From a virus, in the IMG/VR virus record IMGVR_UViG_3300017971_000228, positions 1 to 64,000 of that record: 64,000 nt of DNA; one strand, 5' to 3'. Positions within the stretch are counted from its first letter, which is position 1. The number at the start of each line of letters is the position of its first letter. Of this stretch, positions 1-8,031 are shown in pieces. The notes below the pieces were generated by a model. That model was not told where the DNA came from and made no database searches. It worked only from the letters and a program-made list of their open reading frames with translations. Position numbers and translations under genes: made by a program.

Positions 1-11
1 ACAACCTAGGC

Positions 12-167
12 ATGTACCGCATGAGTACATTCAACCCACCAGACCCATGCCTACACCATCCTGAGCTCAAGCTCGATCTCGACACCTACGAAGATTATCA
101 AAGACTGCTGGCCAGCGGGGTGGACATAGACATGACGGCGGCTGAGATTGTGAGGTGCTTCCTATGA
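12..167 (+). CDS. Small hypothetical protein, possibly truncated at the window edge
   Basis: A 51-residue frame starting at an ATG at position 12 and ending in a TGA that overlaps the next gene's start codon (ATGA). The frame stays open to the window edge, so the true start may lie upstream. The product is acidic in the middle and has no motif I recognise. The stop/start overlap suggests it belongs to the same operon as the NeuB-like gene that follows. Confidence 0.5.
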   Translation: MYRMSTFNPPDPCLHHPELKLDLDTYEDYQRLLASGVDIDMTAAEIVRCFL

Positions 168-1222
168 CGATCACTGAAGTATTCGACAAGTCCCCATCAT
201 ATCCCCTTCTGCGTCGCCCCTATCTCATCGCTGAGTGCGGCGTGAATCATGAGGGGAGCCTGGATCTGGCGCTGGAGCTGGTGCGGCTAGCAGCGCACGG
301 GGGAGCGGACGCGGTAAAGTTCCAGGCGTACCGCGCTGAGACGCTGGCTGTTACAGACAGTCCCGCATACTGGGACTTGCGTGAAGAACCGACGCTGAGC
401 CAGCGGGAGCTGTTCGCCAAGTACGACTTGTTGGGGGATGACGACTACCGCAGGCTGAAGGAAGAGTGCGACAAGTGCGGCGTGGACTTCCTGTTGACGC
501 CCTTCGATTTGCACTTCATCGAGCTGGCGGGTGAGCTGTGTCTGGCCATCAAGATTGCGTCGGCTGACATCACCTGCAAGCCGCTAGTGGAAGCGGTGGC
601 ACAGCAGGGCAAGCCGATACTTCTGTCCACGGGTGCGGCTACGTCGGAAGAGGTGGAGGACGCTATCGTCTGGACGCATGCCCTGCCGTTGGTACTTAGC
701 CATTGCGTTCTGAACTATCCGACGAAGGACATCAACGCCAACCTGAAGTACATCCCAGCGATGAAGGAGCGGTGGCCACAGTATTGGATGGGGTACTCGG
801 ACCACACTTTGCCGGGGGGCATGGAGGCGCTGGAAGCGGCGTGGTTGCTGGGCGCAGTGGTCTTGGAGAAGCACTTCACCCACGATAAGTACCTACGCGG
901 TAACGACCATTACCACGCCATGGACTGGCACGACATCGAAGACTTCCGCAAGTGGACGGACAGGGTGCTGAGGATGAGCCAGGTGGAGGACTTGACGAGC
1001 CAGGCACCTGCCATCCAGCACGCCAGGAGAAGTTTGGTGACGGCGGGGGTGCTGCCAGCGGGGCACAGGATCGACTACGATGATCTGACTTGGAAGCGTC
1101 CTGGCCACGGCATCAGCCCGAAGTCGGTAGACATCGTGGTGGGGATGATCACGTCGGGTTCGCTGGCAGCGGATCAGGTGCTGCAGTGGGAGAACTTGGT
1201 AATGGAGGTTAAGCATGGATAG
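164..1222 (+). CDS. neuB: N-acetylneuraminate synthase family protein (NeuB-like) with C-terminal SAF domain
   Basis: Predicted to condense phosphoenolpyruvate with an N-acetylated hexose to make a sialic-type nine-carbon sugar. The N-terminal TIM barrel shows the family strings IAECGVNHEG, AVKFQAY, IKIASADI and ILLSTGAAT. The C-terminal SAF (antifreeze-like) domain shows RRSLV and LTWKRPGHGISP, which match NeuB/PseI/LegI enzymes. The length of 352 residues is normal. I chose the ATG at 164 over a GTG at 155 because it forms an ATGA overlap with the upstream stop. The substrate (Neu, Pse or Leg type) cannot be told. Further genes of such a pathway lie at 4250, 6021 and 14480. Confidence 0.9.
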   Translation: MTITEVFDKSPSYPLLRRPYLIAECGVNHEGSLDLALELVRLAAHGGADAVKFQAYRAETLAVTDSPAYWDLREEPTLSQRELFAKYDLLGDDDYRRLKEECDKCGVDFLLTPFDLHFIELAGELCLAIKIASADITCKPLVEAVAQQGKPILLSTGAATSEEVEDAIVWTHALPLVLSHCVLNYPTKDINANLKYIPAMKERWPQYWMGYSDHTLPGGMEALEAAWLLGAVVLEKHFTHDKYLRGNDHYHAMDWHDIEDFRKWTDRVLRMSQVEDLTSQAPAIQHARRSLVTAGVLPAGHRIDYDDLTWKRPGHGISPKSVDIVVGMITSGSLAADQVLQWENLVMEVKHG

Positions 1223-1415
1223 ACTGCTCTGGATGGCTTTGCACAGCGTGTTCCACATCGTGCTGATGATCGCGTTTCTGAAGCTGCTGGGCAAGGTATT
1301 GGACATGACGATGCTGGAGAAGCGGCAGAAGAAGGCGTGGAGGTGGATGCTGTTCTTGCTGGTGTTTATCTATGGGGTGAGCAAGATGTGGTTTGCGAGA
1401 ATGTGGCTAGTATGA
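1215..1415 (+). CDS. Small membrane protein with two predicted transmembrane helices
   Basis: This 66-residue protein overlaps the end of the NeuB-like gene by 8 bases. Two hydrophobic stretches, about residues 5-25 and 44-60, are separated by a charged turn (EKRQKKAWR), which fits a two-helix inner-membrane hairpin. No family is recognised. Its position suggests co-expression with the sugar cargo genes. It could be a membrane anchor or a small exclusion protein, but nothing in the sequence decides this. Confidence 0.6.
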   Translation: MDRLLWMALHSVFHIVLMIAFLKLLGKVLDMTMLEKRQKKAWRWMLFLLVFIYGVSKMWFARMWLV

Positions 1416-1426
1416 AAGGAGAAGGA

Positions 1427-1711
1427 ATGTACAGACAGGGTGACTTGCTGATAGTGCCAGTGGAGAAGATACCGGACGATGCGCGGAAGGCTGATGACAC
1501 GGTGCTGGCCTTCGGTGAACAGACGGGCCATACGCACAGGCTGGTCGGCGGCGAGGTGATGCTGACGAAGGATCAGGTCTACTTCACCGTGGCTATCCCG
1601 ACGCCACTGGAGCATGATGAGCATGCGACGCTGGTCATTCCGCCAGGGGACTGGAAGGTAGTACAACAGCGGGAGTACTACGGGGAGAGAGAACGTCCTG
1701 CGTATGACTGA
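1427..1711 (+). CDS. Conserved phage hypothetical protein (RQGD...GHxH type)
   Basis: A 94-residue protein. The ATG at 1427 is preceded by a strong purine-rich ribosome site (AAAGGAGAAGGA); an in-frame ATG at 1412 lacks one. The pattern MYRQGDLLIVPV, then GEQTGHTHR, then IPPGDWKVVQQREY is, from memory, that of a widespread short phage/plasmid protein of unknown role. It is probably a small beta-barrel-like fold. The His pair in GHTH could bind a metal, but this is a guess. Confidence 0.65.
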   Translation: MYRQGDLLIVPVEKIPDDARKADDTVLAFGEQTGHTHRLVGGEVMLTKDQVYFTVAIPTPLEHDEHATLVIPPGDWKVVQQREYYGERERPAYD

Positions 1712-2495
1712 AGCCTACGATTGGGTTGCTGAGCACATCATGGGGTTGGAATCTGGTGCTAAGTTCACAGGAACAGAACTGGCGGAACGACTCCGATCCC
1801 ATGATTTCAGCAAGCAATATGGTCCCACTGTTGACGGATTGATTCTGCATCGGGCTGACTGGGTAGGCTCATCAGGTTACTGGGACATGCGCGGCAGTTC
1901 ATGTTTCAATGGTGTCAGACTTGAGTTTGTTTGTGAACATATCAGATCCTGGGCGGCTCAGCATGTGACTCTGAGTCAACGAAGGACTGATGGGACTGAT
2001 GATGTTCGCCTCTGCCACGAATGTCACTTTTGGCAGAACTCCACTGATTCAGAGGGGAACAGTTACTGGCGATGTCATTGGCTCGCACAAGGCACCAGAA
2101 GGCCCCGAAGTTGGTGGGCTGCCCAGACACCAGACGGGGTACGTTCATGGGCAACTACGGAGGATACGCCTGGGTGTAGCGAGTGGCAGGGTCGTGGACT
2201 GCACGGCATCATCAATCAGATTGGCCAGAGATGGCACCGGCAAGACAGATCTGATCCCAGAGTTGTTGTCCGTGATCCGGATCGCAGACGAGAGTGGGGC
2301 GTGTTGGACTACAAGAAAGACTATATCCTGCTTGGCGTTAGAGGCTGGCGTCTGTTGGTCGCCAGGGATCCCAATGCTGGTGGTGGATGGCATGTTCTTC
2401 GGGTTCCACCGAATATGGAGACGGTAGAAGAAGCCCATGCATGGACCTTCGACATCAGCACAGATGATTATCACAAGATCAAGGAGCAGTCATAG
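1704..2495 (+). CDS. Hypothetical protein with Cys-rich centre and a C-terminal domain shared with its neighbour
   Basis: A 263-residue protein of unknown function. The middle has a possible zinc site (LCHECHFW followed by YWRCHW). The C-terminal ~75 residues (DPDRRREWGVLDYKKDYILL, then LLVARDP, WHVLRVP, TVEEAHAWTF) are clearly related to the C-terminus of the next gene product. It overlaps the preceding gene by 8 bases, and the next gene's start codon directly follows its stop. The two proteins look like different zinc-type N-termini fused to one common module. Confidence 0.7.
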   Translation: MTEAYDWVAEHIMGLESGAKFTGTELAERLRSHDFSKQYGPTVDGLILHRADWVGSSGYWDMRGSSCFNGVRLEFVCEHIRSWAAQHVTLSQRRTDGTDDVRLCHECHFWQNSTDSEGNSYWRCHWLAQGTRRPRSWWAAQTPDGVRSWATTEDTPGCSEWQGRGLHGIINQIGQRWHRQDRSDPRVVVRDPDRRREWGVLDYKKDYILLGVRGWRLLVARDPNAGGGWHVLRVPPNMETVEEAHAWTFDISTDDYHKIKEQS

Positions 2496-2909
2496 GTGGT
2501 TACAAAGTGCTATAGCTGCAGTCACTATGGCCACATGGTGTATCCGCTGGCAGGTGGAGAGAAGTGGGATTGGGTATGTAACCTTTGGAAACATCCGAAC
2601 GGCCCAGAGGGTAGTTGCGAATGGCACAGTCGCAATGCAGATGCGCAATCTGCCCCTGTGACACAATCTGATCCGCGCGAAGTTCGGGAAGATCCTGAAA
2701 GACGCAGGCAGTGGGGAATCATAGATCATGATGAAGATTACATTCTCATGAGAGATATGGATCGGAGGTTCTTGCTGGCCAGAGACCCGCATCCGGCCCG
2801 GGAATGGCATGTCCTTCGCGTTCCGGCTGATATGCTAACGGTAGAGGAAGCCCATGCTTGGACGTTCGGTCTGGCAGAAGATGAGTATAGGGTAGAACGA
2901 GAGTCATGA
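2496..2909 (+). CDS. Hypothetical zinc-type protein, paralogous C-terminus to upstream gene
   Basis: A 137-residue protein starting at a GTG directly after the upstream TAG. The N-terminus has Cys/His pairs (CYSCSHYGH, then CNLW and CEWH) that could form a treble-clef or zinc-ribbon fold. The rest repeats the domain seen in the upstream protein (DPERRRQWGIIDHDEDYIL, LLARDP, WHVLRVP, TVEEAHAWTF). Duplication of this domain is direct sequence evidence; the function is unknown. Confidence 0.7.
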   Translation: MVTKCYSCSHYGHMVYPLAGGEKWDWVCNLWKHPNGPEGSCEWHSRNADAQSAPVTQSDPREVREDPERRRQWGIIDHDEDYILMRDMDRRFLLARDPHPAREWHVLRVPADMLTVEEAHAWTFGLAEDEYRVERES

Positions 2910-3988
2910 TTGATGAACTTCGCTCCTACATGGAACGCCTCTTCCCGCTGCCTCGCTACCTGACAGGCGAGCCCAACCGAGAGACGCTGCGGATCCTGCG
3001 CGAGATTGTGCCGTTGACCATGATAGAGTACCCCTCGGGCATGCAGCTCTACGACAAGTGGGTCGTGCCAGATGAATGGCAGTGGGGCGCCAGACCGCTG
3101 CCACATGAGCAGATTCTGGGAGACGACGGGCGCCTGGACTTGAGCAAGCACGACGGTCAGTTCGTCAAGGGGGGAATGACGGTTGGCGAGTACCGACTGA
3201 AGGGCAAGTATCCACAGGAGTATCTCGTCTCCACCTACATTTGCCACCCATCCACGGCCAACGACAACCTGAGCGGCATGGTGCTGACGGCATTCCTGGC
3301 GCGGGAATTATCAAAGCTGGAGTTGAACTATTCGTGGCGGTTCATCTGGGTGCCGGAGACCATCGGGGCCATAGCTTACTTGCACGAGAACGAAGCGGAG
3401 ATGCAGGCCATAGACTGCGGGCTGGTGGTGACGTGCGTGGCGGGGCCGGGGGAGATTGGGTGGAAGATGTCCTTTGAGCCAGGACACAGGCTCAACAACA
3501 TTGTCACTACTGTCGTGGATACGTGGGCGGGGGGAGATACCCGCTATCCCTATGACACCGACGGCTCTGACGAACGTCAGTACAGCAAGCCAGGATTCGG
3601 GATCAACTGCTGCTCCATTCATTCAGGCAAGTACTATGAGTATTCCCAGTATCATACCAAGGCCGATGATCTGAGCTTTATCAGCTACGAACGAATGGTG
3701 AGGATGCGGGATATTTATTTGCGTGTGTGCTTGGTCATGGACCTAGATTTGGTTTACCTAAACTTGCAGCCGATGTGCGAGCCGAAGCTGGGGGAACGGG
3801 GGCTGTACGGAGACGACACCGTAGACGCAACGCTGGCGCTGTGCCAGTGGGCGGATGGAACGAGGCCGTTGTCTGTCATAGCACGGGATACGGGGATAGG
3901 GTTTGACAAGCTACATGGAGCGGCGAAACGGATGGTGAGATTGGGATTGCTGAAGGAGGGGGCGGTATGCAAACATACGTTGAGATGA
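2906..3988 (+). CDS. DUF4910-type M28-like aminopeptidase with C-terminal winged helix
   Basis: This 360-residue protein carries the hallmarks of the DUF4910/DUF2172 zinc peptidase-like family: LYDKWVVPDEW near residue 50, STYICHPSTANDNLSG with the metal-binding His and Asp near residues 112-121, and YHTKADDLSFIS near residue 250. The last ~60 residues look like a winged helix (SVIARDTGIGFDKLHGAAKR). Such proteins are frequent in bacterial surface-polysaccharide and nonulosonic acid clusters, which fits the neighbouring NeuB-like and DegT-like genes. The actual substrate is unknown. Confidence 0.8.
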   Translation: MIDELRSYMERLFPLPRYLTGEPNRETLRILREIVPLTMIEYPSGMQLYDKWVVPDEWQWGARPLPHEQILGDDGRLDLSKHDGQFVKGGMTVGEYRLKGKYPQEYLVSTYICHPSTANDNLSGMVLTAFLARELSKLELNYSWRFIWVPETIGAIAYLHENEAEMQAIDCGLVVTCVAGPGEIGWKMSFEPGHRLNNIVTTVVDTWAGGDTRYPYDTDGSDERQYSKPGFGINCCSIHSGKYYEYSQYHTKADDLSFISYERMVRMRDIYLRVCLVMDLDLVYLNLQPMCEPKLGERGLYGDDTVDATLALCQWADGTRPLSVIARDTGIGFDKLHGAAKRMVRLGLLKEGAVCKHTLR

Positions 3989-4269
3989 GGTATAGACCGC
4001 CTGGGAAACCGACATCTCCTGGCAAGATCATTCGAGATGAGTTGAAAGCCAGGGGGTGGACGCAGAAGTATCTCGCTAAACTGATGGGCAGGCCAGAGCA
4101 AGCTGTGAGTGAGATCGTCAATGCCAAGAAACGGATCACTCCAGAGACTGCAGTCCAGCTAGGGGAGGCATTCGGGACATCAGCACTGTTTTGGGCAAAC
4201 CTGGAGACTCGTTATCGCATGGATCTCTTAGCAGAGTACGAAAGGGCACATGCCCAAGACAGCCATTGA
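3967..4269 (+). CDS. higA: HigA-type helix-turn-helix antitoxin/regulator without a HigB partner
   Basis: A 100-residue XRE-family protein of the HigA (VapI) group. It shows SPGKIIRDELKARGWTQKYLAKLMGRPEQAVSEIVN with the recognition helix near residues 35-55, followed by ITPETAVQLGEAFGTSALFWANLE, typical of this group. It overlaps both neighbours (22 bases upstream, 20 bases downstream). No RelE/HigB-like toxin is beside it, so it is an orphan antitoxin or a repurposed regulator. A GGAGG 9 bases upstream supports the ATG at 3967. Confidence 0.85.
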   Translation: MQTYVEMRYRPPGKPTSPGKIIRDELKARGWTQKYLAKLMGRPEQAVSEIVNAKKRITPETAVQLGEAFGTSALFWANLETRYRMDLLAEYERAHAQDSH

Positions 4270-5380
4270 CCTACTAGCGGACCAGCACCAACGCTCGCAC
4301 GGCATCCTCACCGGCTCCGGCACGTCTGCGCTCATATTGTCATTGTGGGCCCTGGGGCTGAGGGGCAAGACCGTCGCCATTCCCAACGGGGTATGCTATT
4401 CGGTGCCGATGGCGGTGTATCTGTCGGGGAACAAGCCGATGTATGTGGATCTGGACTTAGACACACTGAGCCTGGGCATCACCGAGTTTGAGAAGTGGCG
4501 AAGTTACGATGCCGTAATTGCGGTTCACAATTATGGGGCGCGGTGCCACATCGAAGCTCTGAACAGGTTCTGCGCAGATCACAAGGTGCCCCTTATCGAG
4601 GACTGCTGCGTTTCGCTGGGTGCCAAGGACATAGGCCATTGGGGCGACTTGTCGGTATTCAGCTTTGGCAGCGGCAAGATCCTGGACGCGGGTGGAGGCG
4701 GCGCGATTCTCGGGGATGACGCCAGGCTGCTCCAGACAGCGCACTTGCTCCAGCAGAGCTTTGGCCCACGGGACGGGATGTTCAACGCAGAGGCTGCGCT
4801 GTCCATGGCGCACACGGCGCTATACAACCAGCATTACGCTACATCCCGACGTAAGTTAGTGGTATTCAAGTCAATGGTGGATCTGATGGGACCAAGGACG
4901 CTATGGAGTCCGGGATTCATGCAGCAGCATGGCATTCTCTACGACCTGCTACCCAAGCTCTGGCATATCGTCGGGGAACGCGAACGCAAGTGGCAGTACC
5001 TGCATGATGAGCTGAAGGACGTGGTGGACATTTTCATTCCGCCCGAAGGCTCAGTTCATTGGCGCTTCAACTGCTTCATCGAGAAGGATCGCGACGGGCT
5101 GATGCATCATCTGCAAGCCAAGGGTTACAACGCCAGTTCGTGGCATGCGCCAGGGGATCTGTTTTTTGAGCAGGGTTCGAGATGCGGCAGTTTTGATTGG
5201 TTAGACCAGATGTTGGTTGAGAAACCCAACTACAATGATGCGTGGGCATATTGGCCCGTCACCGACTGGGTAGCAGATCACATTCTCAATCTGTGGGTGG
5301 ATCAGGCAGCGGATGAAGACTATCTGAAGGGGGTGGTGAAGGAGGTGAGGGGGTGGCACGCAACTACGACCAGCTCGTAG
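4250..5380 (+). CDS. DegT/DnrJ/EryC1 family PLP-dependent sugar aminotransferase
   Basis: A 376-residue protein of the DegT family, which transaminates keto-sugar nucleotides. Visible are the N-terminal TGSGTSALILSLWALGL, the AVHNYGARCHIEAL stretch, PLIEDCCVSLGA, and FSFGSGKILDAGGGGAIL with the likely PLP-binding lysine near residue 143. It lies between the antitoxin-like gene and small unknown genes. It is a natural partner for nonulosonic acid synthesis. The length is normal for the family. Confidence 0.9.
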   Translation: MPKTAIDLLADQHQRSHGILTGSGTSALILSLWALGLRGKTVAIPNGVCYSVPMAVYLSGNKPMYVDLDLDTLSLGITEFEKWRSYDAVIAVHNYGARCHIEALNRFCADHKVPLIEDCCVSLGAKDIGHWGDLSVFSFGSGKILDAGGGGAILGDDARLLQTAHLLQQSFGPRDGMFNAEAALSMAHTALYNQHYATSRRKLVVFKSMVDLMGPRTLWSPGFMQQHGILYDLLPKLWHIVGERERKWQYLHDELKDVVDIFIPPEGSVHWRFNCFIEKDRDGLMHHLQAKGYNASSWHAPGDLFFEQGSRCGSFDWLDQMLVEKPNYNDAWAYWPVTDWVADHILNLWVDQAADEDYLKGVVKEVRGWHATTTSS

Positions 5381-5550
5381 ATCAAGAGACCTTCGCCGCC
5401 TGTGACTTCTTCCGTCTGCTGAAGGGCTGTGATACGAGGGGCCAATGGGAGCGGATGGACTTGGGGGAAGTCAGGGATGCGTTGGATCGGTGGATTGAGG
5501 CGAGGGAGGAGGTGGAGGGGTGGTCAAAGCAAGAACACTTGGGAAGCTGA
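5353..5550 (+). CDS. Small hypothetical protein
   Basis: A 65-residue, charged protein starting at a GTG inside the end of the aminotransferase gene, preceded by GGAGGTGAGG. It has no recognised motif and no membrane segment. It is followed by an overlapping GTG start. Confidence 0.5.
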   Translation: MARNYDQLVDQETFAACDFFRLLKGCDTRGQWERMDLGEVRDALDRWIEAREEVEGWSKQEHLGS

Positions 5551-5714
5551 GCGGTGTAGTTACGAAGATCAAGGAGATGCAATCCAGTGTTTGGGAGATG
5601 AAGGACACTATTGACAGCTTTGAGATGAAGCTGGAACTGGTAGGAGTGCATGAAAGACTGCAAAACGTGAAGGGAAAACTACTTGAGGTAATGGGCCTGA
5701 TAGAGCATGGCTAG
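5520..5714 (+). CDS. Small coiled-coil hypothetical protein
   Basis: A 64-residue protein, GTG start, preceded by GAGGAGGTGGAGG. From about residue 10 it shows regular heptad-like hydrophobic spacing (VVTKIKEMQSSVWEMKDTI, FEMKLELV, RLQNVKGKLLEVM), so a short coiled coil is likely. The function is unknown. Confidence 0.55.
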   Translation: MVKARTLGKLSGVVTKIKEMQSSVWEMKDTIDSFEMKLELVGVHERLQNVKGKLLEVMGLIEHG

Positions 5715-6024
5715 ATACTCCCTAAAGGATATTCCAATAGATGGCGTAGCAGTAACCGGCATAGCGCCCAAAGTACTCATCTACAAAGATTGCCGTCCTG
5801 GAGGTACTGCGACAGGCCAGTATGCCTATTGCGAGGGTTCACAGAAGTGGACGCTCTGGGACGAATGGATACGCATTCCGTACTTTCGCTTGCCAGGAGG
5901 TGAAATCATCTGGGGGCATCAGTGTTGGTGGACACTAGCTGACGGGACTGAAGGAACCGTGGAGGAAGAACAGGCCGCTTTGGAAGAACGCCTAGCAGAA
6001 ATGCGCGGGATGTTTCAGCCATGA
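5707..6024 (+). CDS. Hypothetical protein
   Basis: A 105-residue protein with an aromatic-rich centre. Its N-terminus (MARYSLKDIPIDG) resembles that of the next protein (MSSRYSLDRVPLDN), which may be a small duplicated segment. It overlaps both neighbours by a few bases. The function is unknown. Confidence 0.55.
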   Translation: MARYSLKDIPIDGVAVTGIAPKVLIYKDCRPGGTATGQYAYCEGSQKWTLWDEWIRIPYFRLPGGEIIWGHQCWWTLADGTEGTVEEEQAALEERLAEMRGMFQP

Positions 6025-6986
6025 GTTCGCGGTACTCCCTAGACCGAGTTCCCCTGGACAACGCCTGGGACGAGTTCGTTCAATCGTCTCCCGATCGCAC
6101 CATCTTCGCCCGCAAGCCTTACTTGGAAGGCGTGGGCGCTCAGCTCGGGACGTGGTTTTGCACCAAGGGGGAGCAGATCAAGGCAGCGTTCTTCGGTGTA
6201 GAGGGGGCGCATGGGCTAGAGGAAGATGACTTGGTGATCTATTCAGGCGTCCTTCACCAGAAGCCCGAGCCGGACCAGAATATCTCCCAAGCACGGTCTG
6301 ACAGGTTCAAGGTGATGGAGTTCATCGCGGCGGAGCTGCCCAAGACCTACAAAGTGATGGATTTTCAATTCAACACCAGCATCGTAGACATGCGTCCTTG
6401 GCTCTGGCATAACTATCACGAAGGCCCAAGGTATCAGGTGGAGGCGCGGTATACGAGCTACTTTGCGATTGGGCAGTATGGGTGGGGAGAGGAGGGTTCC
6501 AAGAGAGCGGGTGAGCAGATGAGCCAGAGCCGCCGGCAGCAGATCGCCTACGCGCAGCGGGACGGGATCAAGGTCATCCATACGAAGCCCTGCATAGACG
6601 CCTTCCTGAACTGGTACGGGCATACGGTAGAGGGGACGGATGCCTGGTTCGTATCACGCCTTCGGCACCTGCTGATTCATCTGGACAAGGTGAATCTGAC
6701 ACGGTGGTATGTGGCCCTGTCGCCGATGGGTGAGGGCAGGGCCTTGGCGGTCTTTGGTGTGGACGGGGGAAGGGCCTACTATCTCTGGGGAGCACGCCAG
6801 CCGGATCACAAGGACAGTCCGGCGGGCACGGAGGTGGTCTGGGAAGCGATGGTGGATCTGGCGAATCAGGGGATTCCGTGGACGGATTTGGAAGGCGTGA
6901 ACAGTCCGCGACGCGGATGGTTCAAGCTATCCTTTGGCGGAAGCCTGATTCCCTATTTCAGAGTGAGGTATGACGCATGCGTCTGA
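6021..6986 (+). CDS. FemAB/GNAT-like transferase
   Basis: A 321-residue protein resembling FemAB-type GNAT-fold transferases seen in exopolysaccharide clusters. It has an N-terminal acceptor-like half (residues 1-130) and a C-terminal half with SRRQQIAYAQRDGIKVIHT, then WYVALSPMGEGRALAVFGVDGGRAYYLWGA and a final FKLSFGG, which follows the usual FemAB ending. It probably transfers an acyl or aminoacyl group to a sugar or lipid-linked acceptor; the donor is unknown. The ATGA overlap with the upstream stop supports the start. Confidence 0.7.
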   Translation: MSSRYSLDRVPLDNAWDEFVQSSPDRTIFARKPYLEGVGAQLGTWFCTKGEQIKAAFFGVEGAHGLEEDDLVIYSGVLHQKPEPDQNISQARSDRFKVMEFIAAELPKTYKVMDFQFNTSIVDMRPWLWHNYHEGPRYQVEARYTSYFAIGQYGWGEEGSKRAGEQMSQSRRQQIAYAQRDGIKVIHTKPCIDAFLNWYGHTVEGTDAWFVSRLRHLLIHLDKVNLTRWYVALSPMGEGRALAVFGVDGGRAYYLWGARQPDHKDSPAGTEVVWEAMVDLANQGIPWTDLEGVNSPRRGWFKLSFGGSLIPYFRVRYDACV

Positions 6987-7174
6987 TGTGGGAGGTAACT
7001 GATTGGGAAAGATACAACTATCACCATGAATGGCCCTGGTGGGTACGTCGTTGTGATTACAACCCTGTGCGGAGAAGCGTTCTGTTTGCCAGCATGCCTG
7101 TTGCTTTGATCTGGCGGTTCACGCGATGGGTGCAACGTAGACTGTATAATTCAAGGGAGAATACTTGCGCGTAA
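6977..7174 (+). CDS. Small basic hypothetical protein
   Basis: A 65-residue, Trp- and Arg-rich protein overlapping the preceding gene by 10 bases. A weak hydrophobic segment (SVLFASMPVALIW) is flanked by arginines, so peripheral membrane association is possible. No family is recognised. Confidence 0.45.
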   Translation: MRLMWEVTDWERYNYHHEWPWWVRRCDYNPVRRSVLFASMPVALIWRFTRWVQRRLYNSRENTCA

Positions 7175-7377
7175 AGACTCGGGAATTTGAGGGCCAGCTA
7201 TGGATGCCGACAGGGCTTAAGTGTCCTGACTGTGGTATGGAGATGTGGGTTCAGGTTGATCCTGACTGTACTGAGCCAGGTGGGTGTCTGGAATGTGGGT
7301 ATCGCGGATGGAAGCATGGAGGATTCATGCCGAGCACTGAGGAGATGGTGGAGGAGTTTCTGAAATCATGCAAATAG
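7165..7377 (+). CDS. Small zinc-ribbon protein
   Basis: A 70-residue protein, probably starting at the TTG at 7165, with CAAGGGAGA upstream. It contains CPDCGMEMW, then a second pair CLECGYRGW, a four-Cys zinc ribbon. It is one of many tiny CxxC proteins in this genome. The function is unknown; it may bind nucleic acid or protein. Confidence 0.6.
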   Translation: MRVKTREFEGQLWMPTGLKCPDCGMEMWVQVDPDCTEPGGCLECGYRGWKHGGFMPSTEEMVEEFLKSCK

Positions 7378-7850
7378 CACGACGCCAGTTCCTGAAGATG
7401 ATGGGGGCCTTCGGCGCATCATTGGCGGCTGAAGGCTTGGCACCCAAGGGGATTATCAAGCCAGCGGAGCTGGTGCTGCCCAAGGAGCCAACGGTGGTGG
7501 GGCCTATGCCAAGGAAAGGTGGTGGCATATCCAACTTCGTTGAGATAGGCTTGGCTGGGCATACAATCACAATAGAGAATCCCCTCATTACGGATTACAC
7601 AGTTGACGGAACTTTGTTGTACGTTGATCGGCCGTCGTATGCGACTGTGAACATAACGATGTTGGTAGATGGTGTAGCGTTATCTCTTGTAGATAACTGG
7701 GTCGCCACCAATATGCACGGCAAGGGGGGTATTCTTCGCATTCCACAGTATGCAGCAGAATGGCTCTGTGTTTTCTGTGGTTCGCCGCAACCGATGATTC
7801 GGACGCACTGCTCTCAGTGCGGAGGAGCTAGAGATTGGGTGGTAGAATAG
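7368..7850 (+). CDS. Predicted Tat-exported protein with C-terminal zinc ribbon
   Basis: A 160-residue protein with a textbook twin-arginine signal: ARRQFLK at residues 4-10, then a moderately hydrophobic stretch (MMGAFGASLAAEGLA). The mature part is beta-rich (DYTVDGTLLYVDRPSYATV) and ends in a four-Cys zinc ribbon (CVFCGSP, then HCSQCGGARDW). Folding around a metal before export would explain use of the Tat route. A TatA-like protein is encoded at 13907 and a second RR-signal protein at 14086. The function is unknown; a cell-surface or exclusion role is speculation. Confidence 0.7.
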   Translation: MQIARRQFLKMMGAFGASLAAEGLAPKGIIKPAELVLPKEPTVVGPMPRKGGGISNFVEIGLAGHTITIENPLITDYTVDGTLLYVDRPSYATVNITMLVDGVALSLVDNWVATNMHGKGGILRIPQYAAEWLCVFCGSPQPMIRTHCSQCGGARDWVVE

Positions 7851-7866
7851 ACAGAAAGGGATAACG

Positions 7867-8031
7867 ATGGATGCTCAAACTTCAGAGGTTACAATCACTA
7901 AGGCCAAAGGGGGCTACGTAATTGATCCGCTGACTGGCAAGCTAGAAGTCTATACTAATCCCGTGGTGGCCTTGGATCAGATCAGGGTGTTACTTGACAT
8001 GAGTGGGGTTGAAGTTAGGGAGAAAGAGTGA
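7867..8031 (+). CDS. Small hypothetical protein
   Basis: A 54-residue frame from the ATG at 7867 (preceded by AAAGGGATAACG) to a TGA that overlaps the next GTG start (GTGA). The sequence is mixed-charge with a single predicted strand-helix pattern (GGYVIDPLTGKLEVY, then VALDQIRVLLDMSG). The tight spacing argues that it is a real gene. Confidence 0.55.
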   Translation: MDAQTSEVTITKAKGGYVIDPLTGKLEVYTNPVVALDQIRVLLDMSGVEVREKE

